From Verrucomicrobiia bacterium (lineage in GTDB: Bacteria > Verrucomicrobiota > Verrucomicrobiia > Verrucomicrobiales > Akkermansiaceae): a stretch of 64,000 nucleotides of DNA. Where the stretch lies: the NCBI GenBank assembly GCA_030431475.1, contig JAUIJD010000001.1, positions 124,001-188,000 on the forward strand, written 5' to 3'. The translations under genes and the position numbers were made by a program. Shown one piece after another: positions 49,437 to 59,159 of this stretch. The notes under the pieces are model-generated. The model worked only from the letters and a program-made list of their open reading frames with translations. It searched no databases and was not told where the DNA came from. The stretch's first letter is position 1. Every line of letters starts with the position of its first letter.

Positions 49437-52417
49437 TCCGCAAGCTCCTCAGCCCCGCCCGCCTGCTGGCCCCGCTGCTCGTCCTGGGCGCGGTGCTGGC
49501 GGCGCCGCTCGTCCTGCCGAAGCCCGAGGCCCGACGCCTCGAGGTGCTGTTTTTCGGCGCGCCGACCCACCACCATCCCGGCCACGACCCGATCACCCGC
49601 TACCGGGTCCTGAAAAAGGGACTGGGGCTCGAGGGCATCAACCTCACCTACGTCGAGGACCCCGCCAGGGTTTTCGATCCGGAGACGCTCAACGACTTCG
49701 ATGCCGTGCTCATGTACGGCAACTGGGAGCAGCACGGGACGATGCCGCCCGACCAGCTCGAGGCCCTGCTCGACTACGTCGAAAAGGGCGGCGGCTTCCT
49801 CCCCATCCACTGCGCCTCCGCCTGCTACGGCGCCTCGCCCGAGTTCGTGAAACTCGTCGGCGCCCGCTTCCAGTCGCACGGCGGCGAGGAGTTCACGGTC
49901 AAGAACGTCAGTCGCACCCACCCCATCCTCCGCGGACTCGATTCCTTCCGCGCGTGGGACGAGACCTACGTCCACGACCAGCACGTCGACGACCGCGAGA
50001 TCCTTCAGGTTCGCGAGAACGAGCCGTGGACGTGGACCCGCCGCCACGGCGAGGGGCGGGTTTTCTACACCGCCGCCGGCCACGATCATCGCGTGTGGGA
50101 CCTCACCGAGTTCCACGGACTGCTCCGCAACGCCATCTACTGGGCGGTCGGCCCGGAGACCTACCAGCTCATGAAGCGGCTCGACCTGCCCGAGCCCGGC
50201 GAGGAGCGCGTCTCGCTGCCCGGCTACCGCCAGCGGGCCGAAATCACCACCGCCCAGGAGCCGCTCGATCCCGAGGAGTCGATCAAGCTCGCCCAGGTCC
50301 CGCCCGGCTTCGAGATTTCGCTCTTTGCCAGCGAGCCGGACATCGTCAATCCCATCCACGTCGACTGGGATCACCGCGGCCGGGCCTACGTGATCGAAAC
50401 CGTCGACTACCCGAACAACCTGCAACGGAACAACCTCGGCCACGACCGGATCACGATCTGTGAGGACACCAACGGCGACGGCCGCGCCGACCGCTTCAAG
50501 CGCTTCGCGGAGAAGCTCTCCGTGCCCACCTCGCTGACCTTCGCCCGCGGCGGCGTGATCTGCACCAACGGCAGCGAGATCCTCTTCCTCAAGGACACCA
50601 ATGGCGACGACCGCGCCGACGTCCGCGAGGTGCTGTTTGAAGGCTTCGGCATGGGTGACACCCACGCCGGACCGTCGAACCTGCGCTACGCGCCCGACGG
50701 CTGGATCTACGCCACCGTCGGCTACTCCGGCTTCCGCGGCGAGGTCGGCGGCGAGCGCCACGAGTTCAGCCAGGCGGTGTTCCGGTTCCTCCCCGACGGC
50801 TCGAAGATGGAGTTCCTCCAGAACACCACCAACAACACCTGGGGCCTCGGCTTCACCGAGGAGTTCGACGTGGTCGGCTCGACCGCAAACGCCAACCCGA
50901 GCTTCTACGTGAGCATCCCGCGGACCGACTACGCCCGCGCCCGGCTCGACCAGCCGCGCACCCCGCGCGCCGACGACAACCCCATCTTCAACCCGATGTC
51001 CTTCGACATCCGGCAGGTCGACCAATTCGACCGCTACACCTCGGCCGCCGGTCACGCGATCTACACCGCCCGACGCTTCCCCGAGAACTACTGGAACCGC
51101 AGTGCCTTCGTCTGCGGCCCGACCGGCAAACTCGTCGGGCATTTCGAGATGAGCCGCCAGGGCGCGGGCTGGAAGGCGGTGCAGTCGCCGAACAACTTCT
51201 ACAGCTCCGCCGACGCCTGGTCGGGCCCGGTGTGCGCCGAGGTCGGCCCCGACGGCGCGGTGTGGATCTGCGACTGGTACAACCTGATCATCCAGCACAA
51301 CCCGACCCCCAGCCGCGACTCGGCCGGGATCAATGCCCGCACCGGCAAGGGCAACGCCTACGAGTCGCCACTCCGCGACAAGCGCCACGGCCGCATCTAC
51401 CGGGTTTACCCCAAGGGCTCGGAGGACGACCCGAACCCCGACATCGGTCCCGACAAGGCCGAGAACCTGCTCGCCGCGCTGGATCACCCGAACCTCTTCT
51501 GGCGCCTGCACGGCCAGCAGCTCATCGTCGAAACCGGCGACGAGCGTTTCGCGCCCGAGCTCGTCCGCATGCTTCGCACCGGTGAGTTCGCCGGTCCTCA
51601 CGCGCTTCATGCCTTGAACCAACTCGGAGCCCTTGAACCCGAGATCCTCGAGCAGGCGCTCTCGGCCCCCTCCCCGGCCACCCGGCGCGCCGCCATTGCC
51701 CTGTCCGATCCGCAGTTGCTCCGGAACGCTCTCAGCGTCTCCAGCGTCAAGGCCGAGGGTCGCGAGCTCGCCGACATCCTGATCGGGCTTTCGCGCGGCG
51801 CCTCCGATCCCGAACTCGGCGCCCTCGTGCTTGAGATAGCCAAGAGCAACAGCTCGCTCTTCGACGACCCCATCCTGCGCGACGCCTGGCGCATCGCCGC
51901 CCGATCGCAGGCCGAGGGGGTCTTGAACGCCGCAGCGGCCAATGGGGCCGGGGCGGCGCAGGGAGAACTCGCGGCTCTGGAGGCGTTCCGGGACAGCGAC
52001 GGACCCGCGCCCGAGATCGAGCGGAAGTTCAAGCCCGACCCGGAAATCCATGCCCGTGGTGCCGAAGTCTACAACCTCACCTGTGTCGCCTGCCACGGCG
52101 CCGACGGCAAGGGGGTTGAGGGAGCCTTCCCGCCGCTCGACGGATCCGACTGGGTCACCGGCGAAACCAACCTCCCCATCAAGATCGTCCTTCACGGCCT
52201 CATGGGACCCGTCGAGGTTTCCGGCAAGTCCTACAACAGCGCCATGGCGCCGCTCGGCGCGCAGCTCAACGACCAGCAGGTCGCCGATGTCCTGACCTAC
52301 GTCCGCCAGCGCTGGAGCAACGACGCCGCACCGGTTTCCGCCGAGGCGGTGACGAAGGTCCGCGCCGCCACCAGGGACCGCGCCACCATGTGGACCGCCG
52401 AGGAACTGGGCCGGTAG
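49433..52417 (+). CDS. ThuA - PVC-type heme-binding CxxCH dehydrogenase - cytochrome c fusion
   Basis: The GTG at 49433 overlaps the preceding stop (GTGA) and is the best start; the frame upstream is a shadow of the oxidoreductase. The 994-residue product has a signal/anchor (LLAPLLVLGAVLAAPLVL, about 8-27), a ThuA-like domain (about 33-250, FFGAPTHHHPGHDPITRY, IHCASACYGAS, YTAAGHDHRVWD), a membrane-bound dehydrogenase propeller (about 275-670, VPPGFEISLFASEPDIVNP, DTNGDGRADRFKRFAEKL, GSTANANPSFYV), HEAT-like helices, and a cytochrome c domain with CVACH at 884-888 and Met-rich GPVEVSGKSYNSAMAPLGAQL. It probably oxidises a sugar derivative and passes electrons to the heme. Confidence 0.9.
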   Translation: MIRKLLSPARLLAPLLVLGAVLAAPLVLPKPEARRLEVLFFGAPTHHHPGHDPITRYRVLKKGLGLEGINLTYVEDPARVFDPETLNDFDAVLMYGNWEQHGTMPPDQLEALLDYVEKGGGFLPIHCASACYGASPEFVKLVGARFQSHGGEEFTVKNVSRTHPILRGLDSFRAWDETYVHDQHVDDREILQVRENEPWTWTRRHGEGRVFYTAAGHDHRVWDLTEFHGLLRNAIYWAVGPETYQLMKRLDLPEPGEERVSLPGYRQRAEITTAQEPLDPEESIKLAQVPPGFEISLFASEPDIVNPIHVDWDHRGRAYVIETVDYPNNLQRNNLGHDRITICEDTNGDGRADRFKRFAEKLSVPTSLTFARGGVICTNGSEILFLKDTNGDDRADVREVLFEGFGMGDTHAGPSNLRYAPDGWIYATVGYSGFRGEVGGERHEFSQAVFRFLPDGSKMEFLQNTTNNTWGLGFTEEFDVVGSTANANPSFYVSIPRTDYARARLDQPRTPRADDNPIFNPMSFDIRQVDQFDRYTSAAGHAIYTARRFPENYWNRSAFVCGPTGKLVGHFEMSRQGAGWKAVQSPNNFYSSADAWSGPVCAEVGPDGAVWICDWYNLIIQHNPTPSRDSAGINARTGKGNAYESPLRDKRHGRIYRVYPKGSEDDPNPDIGPDKAENLLAALDHPNLFWRLHGQQLIVETGDERFAPELVRMLRTGEFAGPHALHALNQLGALEPEILEQALSAPSPATRRAAIALSDPQLLRNALSVSSVKAEGRELADILIGLSRGASDPELGALVLEIAKSNSSLFDDPILRDAWRIAARSQAEGVLNAAAANGAGAAQGELAALEAFRDSDGPAPEIERKFKPDPEIHARGAEVYNLTCVACHGADGKGVEGAFPPLDGSDWVTGETNLPIKIVLHGLMGPVEVSGKSYNSAMAPLGAQLNDQQVADVLTYVRQRWSNDAAPVSAEAVTKVRAATRDRATMWTAEELGR

Positions 52418-52418
52418 G

Positions 52419-52500
52419 GAGTGGCGCTTTCCAAGCGCCATGATGGTCGGGCAGGCGGCCTCCGGCCGCCCGTGCCACTCGGGCGATCAGGAGATCGCCC
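52419..52500. repeat. Composite palindromic element
   Basis: An outer repeat GAGTGGC...GCCACTC (52419-52425 with 52474-52480) encloses TGGCGCTT-TCC-AAGCGCCA (52422-52440) and GGCGGCC-TCC-GGCCGCC (52454-52470). Adjacent is GGGCGATC-AGGA-GATCGCCC (52481-52500). The first inner hairpin shares 17 bases with the one at 3890-3906. Loops are again TCC or its complement. No T-run follows. Confidence 0.75.
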
Positions 52501-52536
52501 CGCCCCGTCATGGCACCTGCTAAGAGCCCCTCCACG

Positions 52537-52569
52537 AAAAAGCCCCGACGGCTCTCACCGTCGGGGCTT
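52537..52569 (-). terminator. Rho-independent terminator of ahcY
   Basis: A perfect 12-base stem (AAGCCCCGACGG with CCGTCGGGGCTT) and 6-base loop lies 24 bases beyond the ahcY stop; on the minus strand it is followed by a TTTTT run. It separates ahcY from the convergent cytochrome gene. Confidence 0.9.
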
Positions 52570-52593
52570 GGAATCAAGTGATCCGGGTAAGGA

Positions 52594-54024
52594 TCAGTAG
52601 CGGTAGTGCTCCGGCTTGTAGGGACCGTCGACCGGTACGTCGATGTAGTCGGCCTGGTCCTTGGTCAGCTTGGTCAGCTTGGCGCCGATCTTGTCGAGGT
52701 GCAGTCGGGCGACCTCCTCGTCGAGGTGCTTCGGCAGCACCTTCACCTCGCCGGCCTTGTAGGTGTCCTTGTTCTTCCAGAGGTCGATCTGTGCGAGCGT
52801 CTGGTTGGTGAAGCTGTTGGACATCACGAAGCTCGGGTGGCCGGTGGCGCAGCCGAGGTTCACGAGGCGACCTTCGGCGAGCATGTAGATGCTGTTGCCG
52901 CCGGGGAAGCTGTATTTGTCGACCTGCGGCTTGATGTTGGTCTGCTCGACGTCCTTGCGGGCGTTGAGCTTCTCCATCTGGATCTCGTTGTCGAAGTGGC
53001 CGATGTTACAGACGATTGCCTGGTCCTTCATCTTCTCCATGTGCTCGACGCGGATGATGTCGTAGTTGCCGGTGGTGGTGACGTAGATGTCGGCCCAGCC
53101 GAGCGTGTCCTCGACGGTCATCACGCGGAAGCCTTCCATCGCCGCCTGCAGCGCGCAGATCGGATCGACCTCGGTGACGATCACCTGGGCACCCTGTCCG
53201 CGCAGCGCCTGCGCGCAGCCCTTGCCGACGTCTCCGTAGCCGCAGACCACGGCGGCCTTGCCGGAAATCATCACGTCGGTGGCACGCTTGATGCCATCGA
53301 CCAGCGACTCGCGGCAGCCGTAGAGGTTGTCGAACTTCGACTTGGTCACCGAGTCGTTGACGTTGATCGCCGGCACCAGGAGCGTGCCCTTGCGGGCCAT
53401 CTGGTAGAGGCGGTGCACGCCGGTGGTGGTCTCCTCGGAGACACCCTTCCACTCGGCGATCATCTTGGCGAAGATGCCGGGCTGCTCCTTGCCGATGTTC
53501 TTGAGCAAGTTCTTGATGACCTCCTCTTCCTGGCTGCCGGACGGGGTGTTGACCCAGTCGGAGCCGTTCTCCATCTCGTAGCCCTTGTGGAGCAGCAGGG
53601 TCGCGTCACCGCCGTCATCGACGATGAGCTGCGGGCCGTTGCCGTCCGGGAACTGAAGCGCCTTCCAGGTGCACCACCAGTATTCCTCGAGGGTCTCGCC
53701 CTTCCAGGCGAAGACCGGAATGCCGGCCTTGGCGATCGCGGCGGCGGCGTGGTCCTGGGTCGAGAAGATGTTGCAGGAAACCCAGCGCACCTCGGCGCCG
53801 AGTTCGACCAGCGTCTCGATGAGCACGGCGGTCTGGATGGTCATGTGCAGCGAGCCCATGATCCGCACGCCGGCGAGCGGCTTGTCGGGACCATACTTCT
53901 CGCGGGTCGCGATCAGGCCGGGCATCTCGTGCTCGGCGATGTCGATCTCCTTGCGTCCGAAATCGGCCAGGCCGATGTCGCGCACCTTGTAGTCTTGGGT
54001 CGTTGGTTCAGCGGTTGTTGTCAT
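52594..54024 (-). CDS. ahcY: Adenosylhomocysteinase
   Basis: AhcY hydrolyses S-adenosylhomocysteine to homocysteine and adenosine. The 476-residue product starts [34 protein letters not shown] and has [58 protein letters not shown] (Lys and Asp active site), [37 protein letters not shown] (NAD site), NIGHFDNEI and the terminal Tyr. The length includes the approx. 40-residue insertion common in many bacteria. The upstream gene on the same strand is a four-helix-bundle protein, then metK. The activated-methyl-cycle genes thus form a minus-strand unit. Confidence 0.97.
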   Translation of the reverse strand: MTTTAEPTTQDYKVRDIGLADFGRKEIDIAEHEMPGLIATREKYGPDKPLAGVRIMGSLHMTIQTAVLIETLVELGAEVRWVSCNIFSTQDHAAAAIAKAGIPVFAWKGETLEEYWWCTWKALQFPDGNGPQLIVDDGGDATLLLHKGYEMENGSDWVNTPSGSQEEEVIKNLLKNIGKEQPGIFAKMIAEWKGVSEETTTGVHRLYQMARKGTLLVPAINVNDSVTKSKFDNLYGCRESLVDGIKRATDVMISGKAAVVCGYGDVGKGCAQALRGQGAQVIVTEVDPICALQAAMEGFRVMTVEDTLGWADIYVTTTGNYDIIRVEHMEKMKDQAIVCNIGHFDNEIQMEKLNARKDVEQTNIKPQVDKYSFPGGNSIYMLAEGRLVNLGCATGHPSFVMSNSFTNQTLAQIDLWKNKDTYKAGEVKVLPKHLDEEVARLHLDKIGAKLTKLTKDQADYIDVPVDGPYKPEHYRY

Positions 54025-54080
54025 GATTCGATCTGTTGGATGTGGGGTTGAAGGTGGAAGAGTTGAAGACTCCAGACTTG

Positions 54081-54526
54081 AAGACGACAGACGTCAGACT
54101 TGAGCTAGAAGAGCCAGCCGAAGAAGAGGCCGAGAAGACCTCCTTTTCCCAAGGATCTGCGCAAGCCCTGGATCATCGCGGACACCTCCTTCACTTCTGC
54201 GAGTAGAAGGCGCGCCTGGTCCTCGGTGAAGACACCGGCCCGAAGCCCGATGTAGAGTTGCGTTCGCAGTTCGCCGGCCGAGCCCTTCGCGATCGCGAGA
54301 AAACGACGGAACTCGCGGTTGCTTTCCCGCTCGGAGCCTTCGGCGATGTTCGACGGGATCGAAATGCAGCTTCGTCCCATCTGATCCTTCAAGGCAAAGA
54401 GCCTAATCGGATCGATCAGCTCCAGCACCTCCACTGCCAGACGAGACGACCGCTTCCACACTTCAAGCTCCTCGAAATTATGCACGGTCGTCTCCTCCTT
54501 GTCTCAAGTCTGCGGTCTGTCGTCTT
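54081..54526. mobile_element. Inverted-repeat-bounded element carrying a four-helix-bundle gene (putative)
   Basis: Bases 54081-54104 and 54503-54526 are inverted repeats with 22 of 24 bases matching; each holds GACGACAGAC and CAGACTTGAG (or complements), with two differing bases between them. The left copy abuts the stop codon of the enclosed gene; the right copy ends 17 bases before its start. Around them lie direct repeats: CAGACTTGA at 54073-54081 and 54095-54103, and GTCTGTCGTCT at 54515-54525 and 54530-54540. The 446-base unit looks inserted between metK and ahcY. Mobility is inferred from structure alone. Confidence 0.55.
54105..54485 (-). CDS. Four-helix-bundle protein (23S rRNA intervening-sequence protein family)
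   Basis: The 126-residue product belongs to the S23/IVP family: FEELEVWKRSSRLAVEVLELID, LKDQMGRSCISIPSNIAEGSERESNREFRRFLAIAKGSAGELRTQLYIGLRAG, then DQARLLLAEVKEVSAMIQGLRR. Members form small helical bundles, are encoded within 23S rRNA intervening sequences or as free genes, and are related to the Avd protein of diversity-generating retroelements. It starts with GTG, preceded by AAGGAGG eight bases away. A glycine- and phenylalanine-rich tail (KGGLLGLFFGWLF) is unusual. It lies between metK and ahcY and is enclosed by inverted repeats. Its function is unknown. Confidence 0.9.
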   Translation of the reverse strand: MHNFEELEVWKRSSRLAVEVLELIDPIRLFALKDQMGRSCISIPSNIAEGSERESNREFRRFLAIAKGSAGELRTQLYIGLRAGVFTEDQARLLLAEVKEVSAMIQGLRRSLGKGGLLGLFFGWLF

Positions 54527-54547
54527 TCCGTCTGTCGTCTCCTCGCA

Positions 54548-55759
<1,212 letters not shown>

Positions 55760-55775
55760 GGGTGTGTCGTGTTTT

Positions 55776-55797
55776 CGCATCGTCAAATCGCGATGCG
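55776..55797. promoter_or_regulatory. Inverted repeat between metK and its divergent regulator
   Basis: CGCATCG (55776-55782), eight bases, CGATGCG (55791-55797) form perfect arms in the middle of the 57-base divergent gap. Position suits an operator for the adjacent ArsR-methyltransferase protein controlling both genes. Binding is inferred. Confidence 0.45.
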
Positions 55798-55816
55798 TTG
55801 ATGTATCCCCTTGTCC

Positions 55817-56734
55817 ATGCCGTCAATGCTGAAATCCCTGAAGCTCCTGGCCGACCCCACCCGGCTCCGGATCCTGCGTCTTCTCGACCGGGAGGCCCTC
55901 AGCGTTGCAGATCTCCAGGAAGTGCTCGGCATGGGCCAGAGCCGGATCTCCACCCAGCTCTCCCAGCTCAAGGCCGGCGGACTGGTGGAGGACGAACGCA
56001 GCGGAAAAAACAACATCTACCGCTCGGCGATGCCCGCCGAGCTTTCGGCGCTCACCCGCGAGGCGGCCACGGAGCTGCCCGAGGCGGACAAGGATGACAC
56101 CGCACTGCGACATCTGCTGCGCAAGCGCCAGGACAAGTCGCGCGCCTACTTCGACGAGCTGGCCGGCCGCTTCGGCAAGGACTACGTTCCCGGCCGCTCG
56201 TGGAAGGCGCTCGCCGAGGCACTGCTCAAGGTGATGGCCGCCGGCACCATCGCCGACCTCGGCGCCGGAGAGGGCACGCTTTCCCAACTCCTCGCGCAAC
56301 GCGCCGACAGGGTCATCGCCGTCGATCTCTCGGAGAAGATGGTCGAGTTTGGCACGGCGCTGGCTTCCCGCCACGGCCTCGACAATCTCGAGTATCGCCT
56401 CGGGGACCTGGAGAATCCTCCGCTTGAGGCGAACTCGATCGACATGGCGATGCTCAGCCAGGCACTCCATCACGCGGCCAGCCCGCAGCGAGCGCTCGAT
56501 GCCGCCCACAAGGCTCTCCGACCCGGCGGCCGCATCGTCGTCCTCGACCTCCTGCAGCACCAGTTCGAGCAGGCGCGCGAACTCTATGCCGACGTCTGGC
56601 TCGGTTTTGGCGAGGCCGAGCTGGCATCGATGCTCGAGAAGGCCGGATTCAGCGAGATCGAAACCGCCGTCGTTTTCCGCGAGCCGAAGCCGCCGCACTT
56701 CCAGACGCTGCTGGCCGTGGCCCGGAAGCCTTGA
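55817..56734 (+). CDS. ArsR-type repressor fused to a SAM-methyltransferase-like domain (SahR-like)
   Basis: The 305-residue product has an ArsR winged helix (about 1-85; [66 protein letters not shown]) and a methyltransferase fold (about 130-300; [71 protein letters not shown]). The architecture matches SahR, the S-adenosylhomocysteine-responsive regulator of methyl-cycle genes described in Proteobacteria. It is divergent from metK, with ahcY in the same cluster, which supports that role. The ATG at 55817 was chosen; TTG 55811 or ATG 55826 are alternatives. Confidence 0.88.
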   Translation: MPSMLKSLKLLADPTRLRILRLLDREALSVADLQEVLGMGQSRISTQLSQLKAGGLVEDERSGKNNIYRSAMPAELSALTREAATELPEADKDDTALRHLLRKRQDKSRAYFDELAGRFGKDYVPGRSWKALAEALLKVMAAGTIADLGAGEGTLSQLLAQRADRVIAVDLSEKMVEFGTALASRHGLDNLEYRLGDLENPPLEANSIDMAMLSQALHHAASPQRALDAAHKALRPGGRIVVLDLLQHQFEQARELYADVWLGFGEAELASMLEKAGFSEIETAVVFREPKPPHFQTLLAVARKP

Positions 56735-56763
56735 CGACCTCTGGCCCGGCACCCCGGCCGGGC

Positions 56764-57474
56764 TCAGCCGATGTTCGTGAAGACGTTCTGCACGTCGTCG
56801 TCGTCCTCGATCTTCTCCAGCAGCGATTCCACTTCCTCCATCTGCTCCTCGCTCAGCTCGACCGGCTGCGTCGGGATCCGCTCGAGGGACGACTTCTTCG
56901 GCGTGATGCCGAGTTTCTCCACGCCCTCGTTCAGATTGGCGAAATCCGAATAGTCGCCGATCGCCCTCGCGAGGCCGTCCTCGACCTCCAGCTCCTCGAG
57001 GCCGAAGTCGATCAACTCCAGCTCCACCTCTTCCAGATTCAGCGCTTCGGTCACCTCGAACTCCACCACCGCCTTGCGGGTGAACATGAAGTCGAGCTGG
57101 CCGCTGTTGACCATCTGCCCGCCGTTCTTGTTGAAGATCGTCTTCAGATTGCCCACGGAGCGGTTCGAGTTGTCCGTCGCGCACTCGATGTAGAACAGAG
57201 AGCCGTGCGGCCCCTTCCCCTCGTAATTGGCCTCGACGATGTCGGCGGCATCGCCGCCGGTGGCCCGCTTGATCGCCGCGTCGATCTTGTCCTTCGGCAG
57301 GTTCTCCGCCTTCGCGTTGGCGATCGCCAGCCGGAGCGACGGGTTCATGTCCGGATCCGGCCCACCGTTCTTGGCGGCGAGGGTGATCGATTTGGCCAGT
57401 TTCGGAAACACCTTGGACATCTTGTCCCAGCGGGCTTCCTTGGCACGGCGGCGGCATTCAAAAGCTCTTCCCAT
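56764..57474 (-). CDS. YebC/PmpR-family regulatory protein
   Basis: From ATG 57474 the product has 236 residues. It opens with a form of the family start: [73 protein letters not shown], then [59 protein letters not shown]. YebC homologues were described as transcription regulators and more recently as factors easing ribosome stalling at proline stretches. The N-terminal WAGHSKWANI seen in classic members is here [10 protein letters not shown], as in the YeeN-like subgroup. It converges with the regulator gene. Confidence 0.93.
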   Translation of the reverse strand: MGRAFECRRRAKEARWDKMSKVFPKLAKSITLAAKNGGPDPDMNPSLRLAIANAKAENLPKDKIDAAIKRATGGDAADIVEANYEGKGPHGSLFYIECATDNSNRSVGNLKTIFNKNGGQMVNSGQLDFMFTRKAVVEFEVTEALNLEEVELELIDFGLEELEVEDGLARAIGDYSDFANLNEGVEKLGITPKKSSLERIPTQPVELSEEQMEEVESLLEKIEDDDDVQNVFTNIG

Positions 57475-57577
57475 GGTCTTTTTGGTTCGCCGCGATTCAA
57501 ACCCAGTCACGCCCGGGATCAAGCCCAGCCGAACATCCGCCCGAAAGTTCCGACCAACCCCGCCAGTTTCCTTCCAG

Positions 57578-58414
57578 ATGAAGCCTCCGCCACTGCTCTA
57601 CCCACTGGTCTTCCTGGCACTGGTCGGCCTTTTGCTCTGGCGTCCGTGGCGACCCGAGTCACCGGATTCCCGCTCCTCCATTCCCGAGTTGGCCGGCGAC
57701 CCGGTCTCTTCAGCACCTTCCCAGGACCCCTCGCCCCCCGAGATGCCCACGGGTCCCGCGTCCTCCGAGCCTCCGGCCTACGAGACCCGGGAACCGAGCG
57801 CCGGCGGCATTGGAAAAATCTACATGGGTCGGGAGATCGCCCAGGTCATGGGCCACCGCGGCATTTCCTGGCTCGAGCGGGACACCCGGGAATCCGAGGA
57901 ATCCCCGACTTCCGCCATCGACTCGCTCCAGCTTCCGCCGCAAGCGGTCATCGCCGACATCGGAGCCGGGTCGGGCTACTACACCTTCCGCCTCGCCCCC
58001 CTGGTCCCCCAGGGCGAGGTCGTCGCCGTCGATATCCAACCCGAAATGATCGCCCACCTCGAAGCGCGCGCGACCGATGAAGACGTCGATAACGTCCGCC
58101 CGCACCGGGGCACGATCGAGAGCATACAGCTCGAGCCCGAATCGATCGACGCGGCCATCATGGTCGATGCCTATCACGAGTTCTCCCACCCCGCCGAAAT
58201 GATGTCGTCGATCGTCGAGGCCCTCCGCCCGGGCGGCCGCGTCTTCCTGCTGGAATACCGGGCCGAGGACGATGCCGTGCCGATCAAGCGCCTCCACAAG
58301 ATGTCCGAGGCCCAGGCCCGCAAGGAGATGGAGGCGGCCGGCCTGCAATTCGTCGCCAACCACGACTTTCTCCCGTGGCAGCACTTCCTGGTCTTCGCCA
58401 AGCCGGCCGGGTGA
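57578..58414 (+). CDS. Membrane-anchored class I SAM-dependent methyltransferase
   Basis: From ATG 57578 the protein has 278 residues. An N-terminal helix ([18 protein letters not shown]) is followed by a proline/serine-rich linker (about 25-70), then a methyltransferase domain: [100 protein letters not shown]. Similar proteins with GxGxGYxxxxLA cores act on unknown, often extracytoplasmic-facing, substrates. The anchor and linker suggest attachment to the membrane, with the catalytic domain's side unknown. The start lies beyond the divergent YebC gene. Confidence 0.82.
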   Translation: MKPPPLLYPLVFLALVGLLLWRPWRPESPDSRSSIPELAGDPVSSAPSQDPSPPEMPTGPASSEPPAYETREPSAGGIGKIYMGREIAQVMGHRGISWLERDTRESEESPTSAIDSLQLPPQAVIADIGAGSGYYTFRLAPLVPQGEVVAVDIQPEMIAHLEARATDEDVDNVRPHRGTIESIQLEPESIDAAIMVDAYHEFSHPAEMMSSIVEALRPGGRVFLLEYRAEDDAVPIKRLHKMSEAQARKEMEAAGLQFVANHDFLPWQHFLVFAKPAG

Positions 58415-58505
58415 GCTTTCGAACCCTTGCGATTCCATCGCACCGCCTTCGGGAAATCCCGCGCTCTTGCTTTGCGCGACGCGGCAGGCTCGGCATCGTC
58501 CCCCC

Positions 58506-59087
58506 ATGTCCGCCTACCGAAACCGCCGCACCATCAAACCCGCGGCGATGGATCCCCGGAGCGTCGTCGATCGCGACCTGATTCTCTCGCTGCTCGAGGA
58601 TGCCCACTGGGCACCGACCCACGGCCTCACCCAACCGTGGCGTTTCCACGTCTTCACCTCCCCCGAGGCCCGGGCGGAGCTCGGGTCGGCGCTGGTGGAA
58701 ATCTACGACACTCTCACGCCGGAATCGGTGCGCGACGACGCCAAGCGCGCCAAACTGGTCGCCGGACCGGAGCGCGCTCCCGTGGTGATCGTCCTGCTCG
58801 CCCGCATCGACCCGAAGGGCAAGATCCCCGAATGGGAGGAACTCGCCGCCGTTTCCTGCGCCGCGCAAAACCTCATGCTCTCCGCCCACGAACACGGCCT
58901 CGGAAGTTTCTGGAGCACGCCGCCCGCCGCCTGCTCGCCGGAGTTCGTGCAGTGGCTCGGACTCGACGGCACCCACCGCGCCCTCGGCCTGCTCTACCTC
59001 GGCCGCCCCCTCGCCGGAAACCCACCGCCCCGCTCGAAACGCTCGCCCCTCGCCGAGAGGGTTCGATGGCACGATCCGGCCTCCTGA
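58506..59087 (+). CDS. Nitroreductase-family FMN oxidoreductase
   Basis: The 193-residue product shows family features: RNRRTIKPAAMDPRSVVDRDLILSLLEDAHWAPTHGLTQPWRFHVFTSPEARAELGSAL, where the RRTIK and WAPT-N/G segments contact FMN, then EEWELAAVSCAAQNLMLSAHEHGLGSFWSTPP with the typical AAQNLMLAA helix, and LGLLYLGRP near the end. Nitroreductases reduce nitro compounds or quinones, or act in flavin chemistry; substrate cannot be told. It lies 91 bases after the methyltransferase and converges with parE. Confidence 0.9.
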   Translation: MSAYRNRRTIKPAAMDPRSVVDRDLILSLLEDAHWAPTHGLTQPWRFHVFTSPEARAELGSALVEIYDTLTPESVRDDAKRAKLVAGPERAPVVIVLLARIDPKGKIPEWEELAAVSCAAQNLMLSAHEHGLGSFWSTPPAACSPEFVQWLGLDGTHRALGLLYLGRPLAGNPPPRSKRSPLAERVRWHDPAS

Positions 59088-59159
59088 TCCGTCGCGTGCG
59101 CCGGTTCGATCCTCGCGAGGAATTCCGACATCAAGGGGACGGCAGATTTCTGCTCCCGC

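Noticed and set aside
49325-52441. 1,038-codon open frame on the minus strand
   Set aside because: It is antisense to the ThuA-dehydrogenase-cytochrome gene and shows no recognisable domain or start context.
55760-55816. SAM or SAH riboswitch upstream of metK
   Set aside because: The gap is only 57 bases and holds a simple palindrome; no riboswitch core could fit there.
59111-59122. TCCTCGCGAGGA palindrome between the nitroreductase gene and parE
   Set aside because: A 12-base GC palindrome with no loop or T-run in a GC-rich genome is expected by chance and has no clear role as a terminator.
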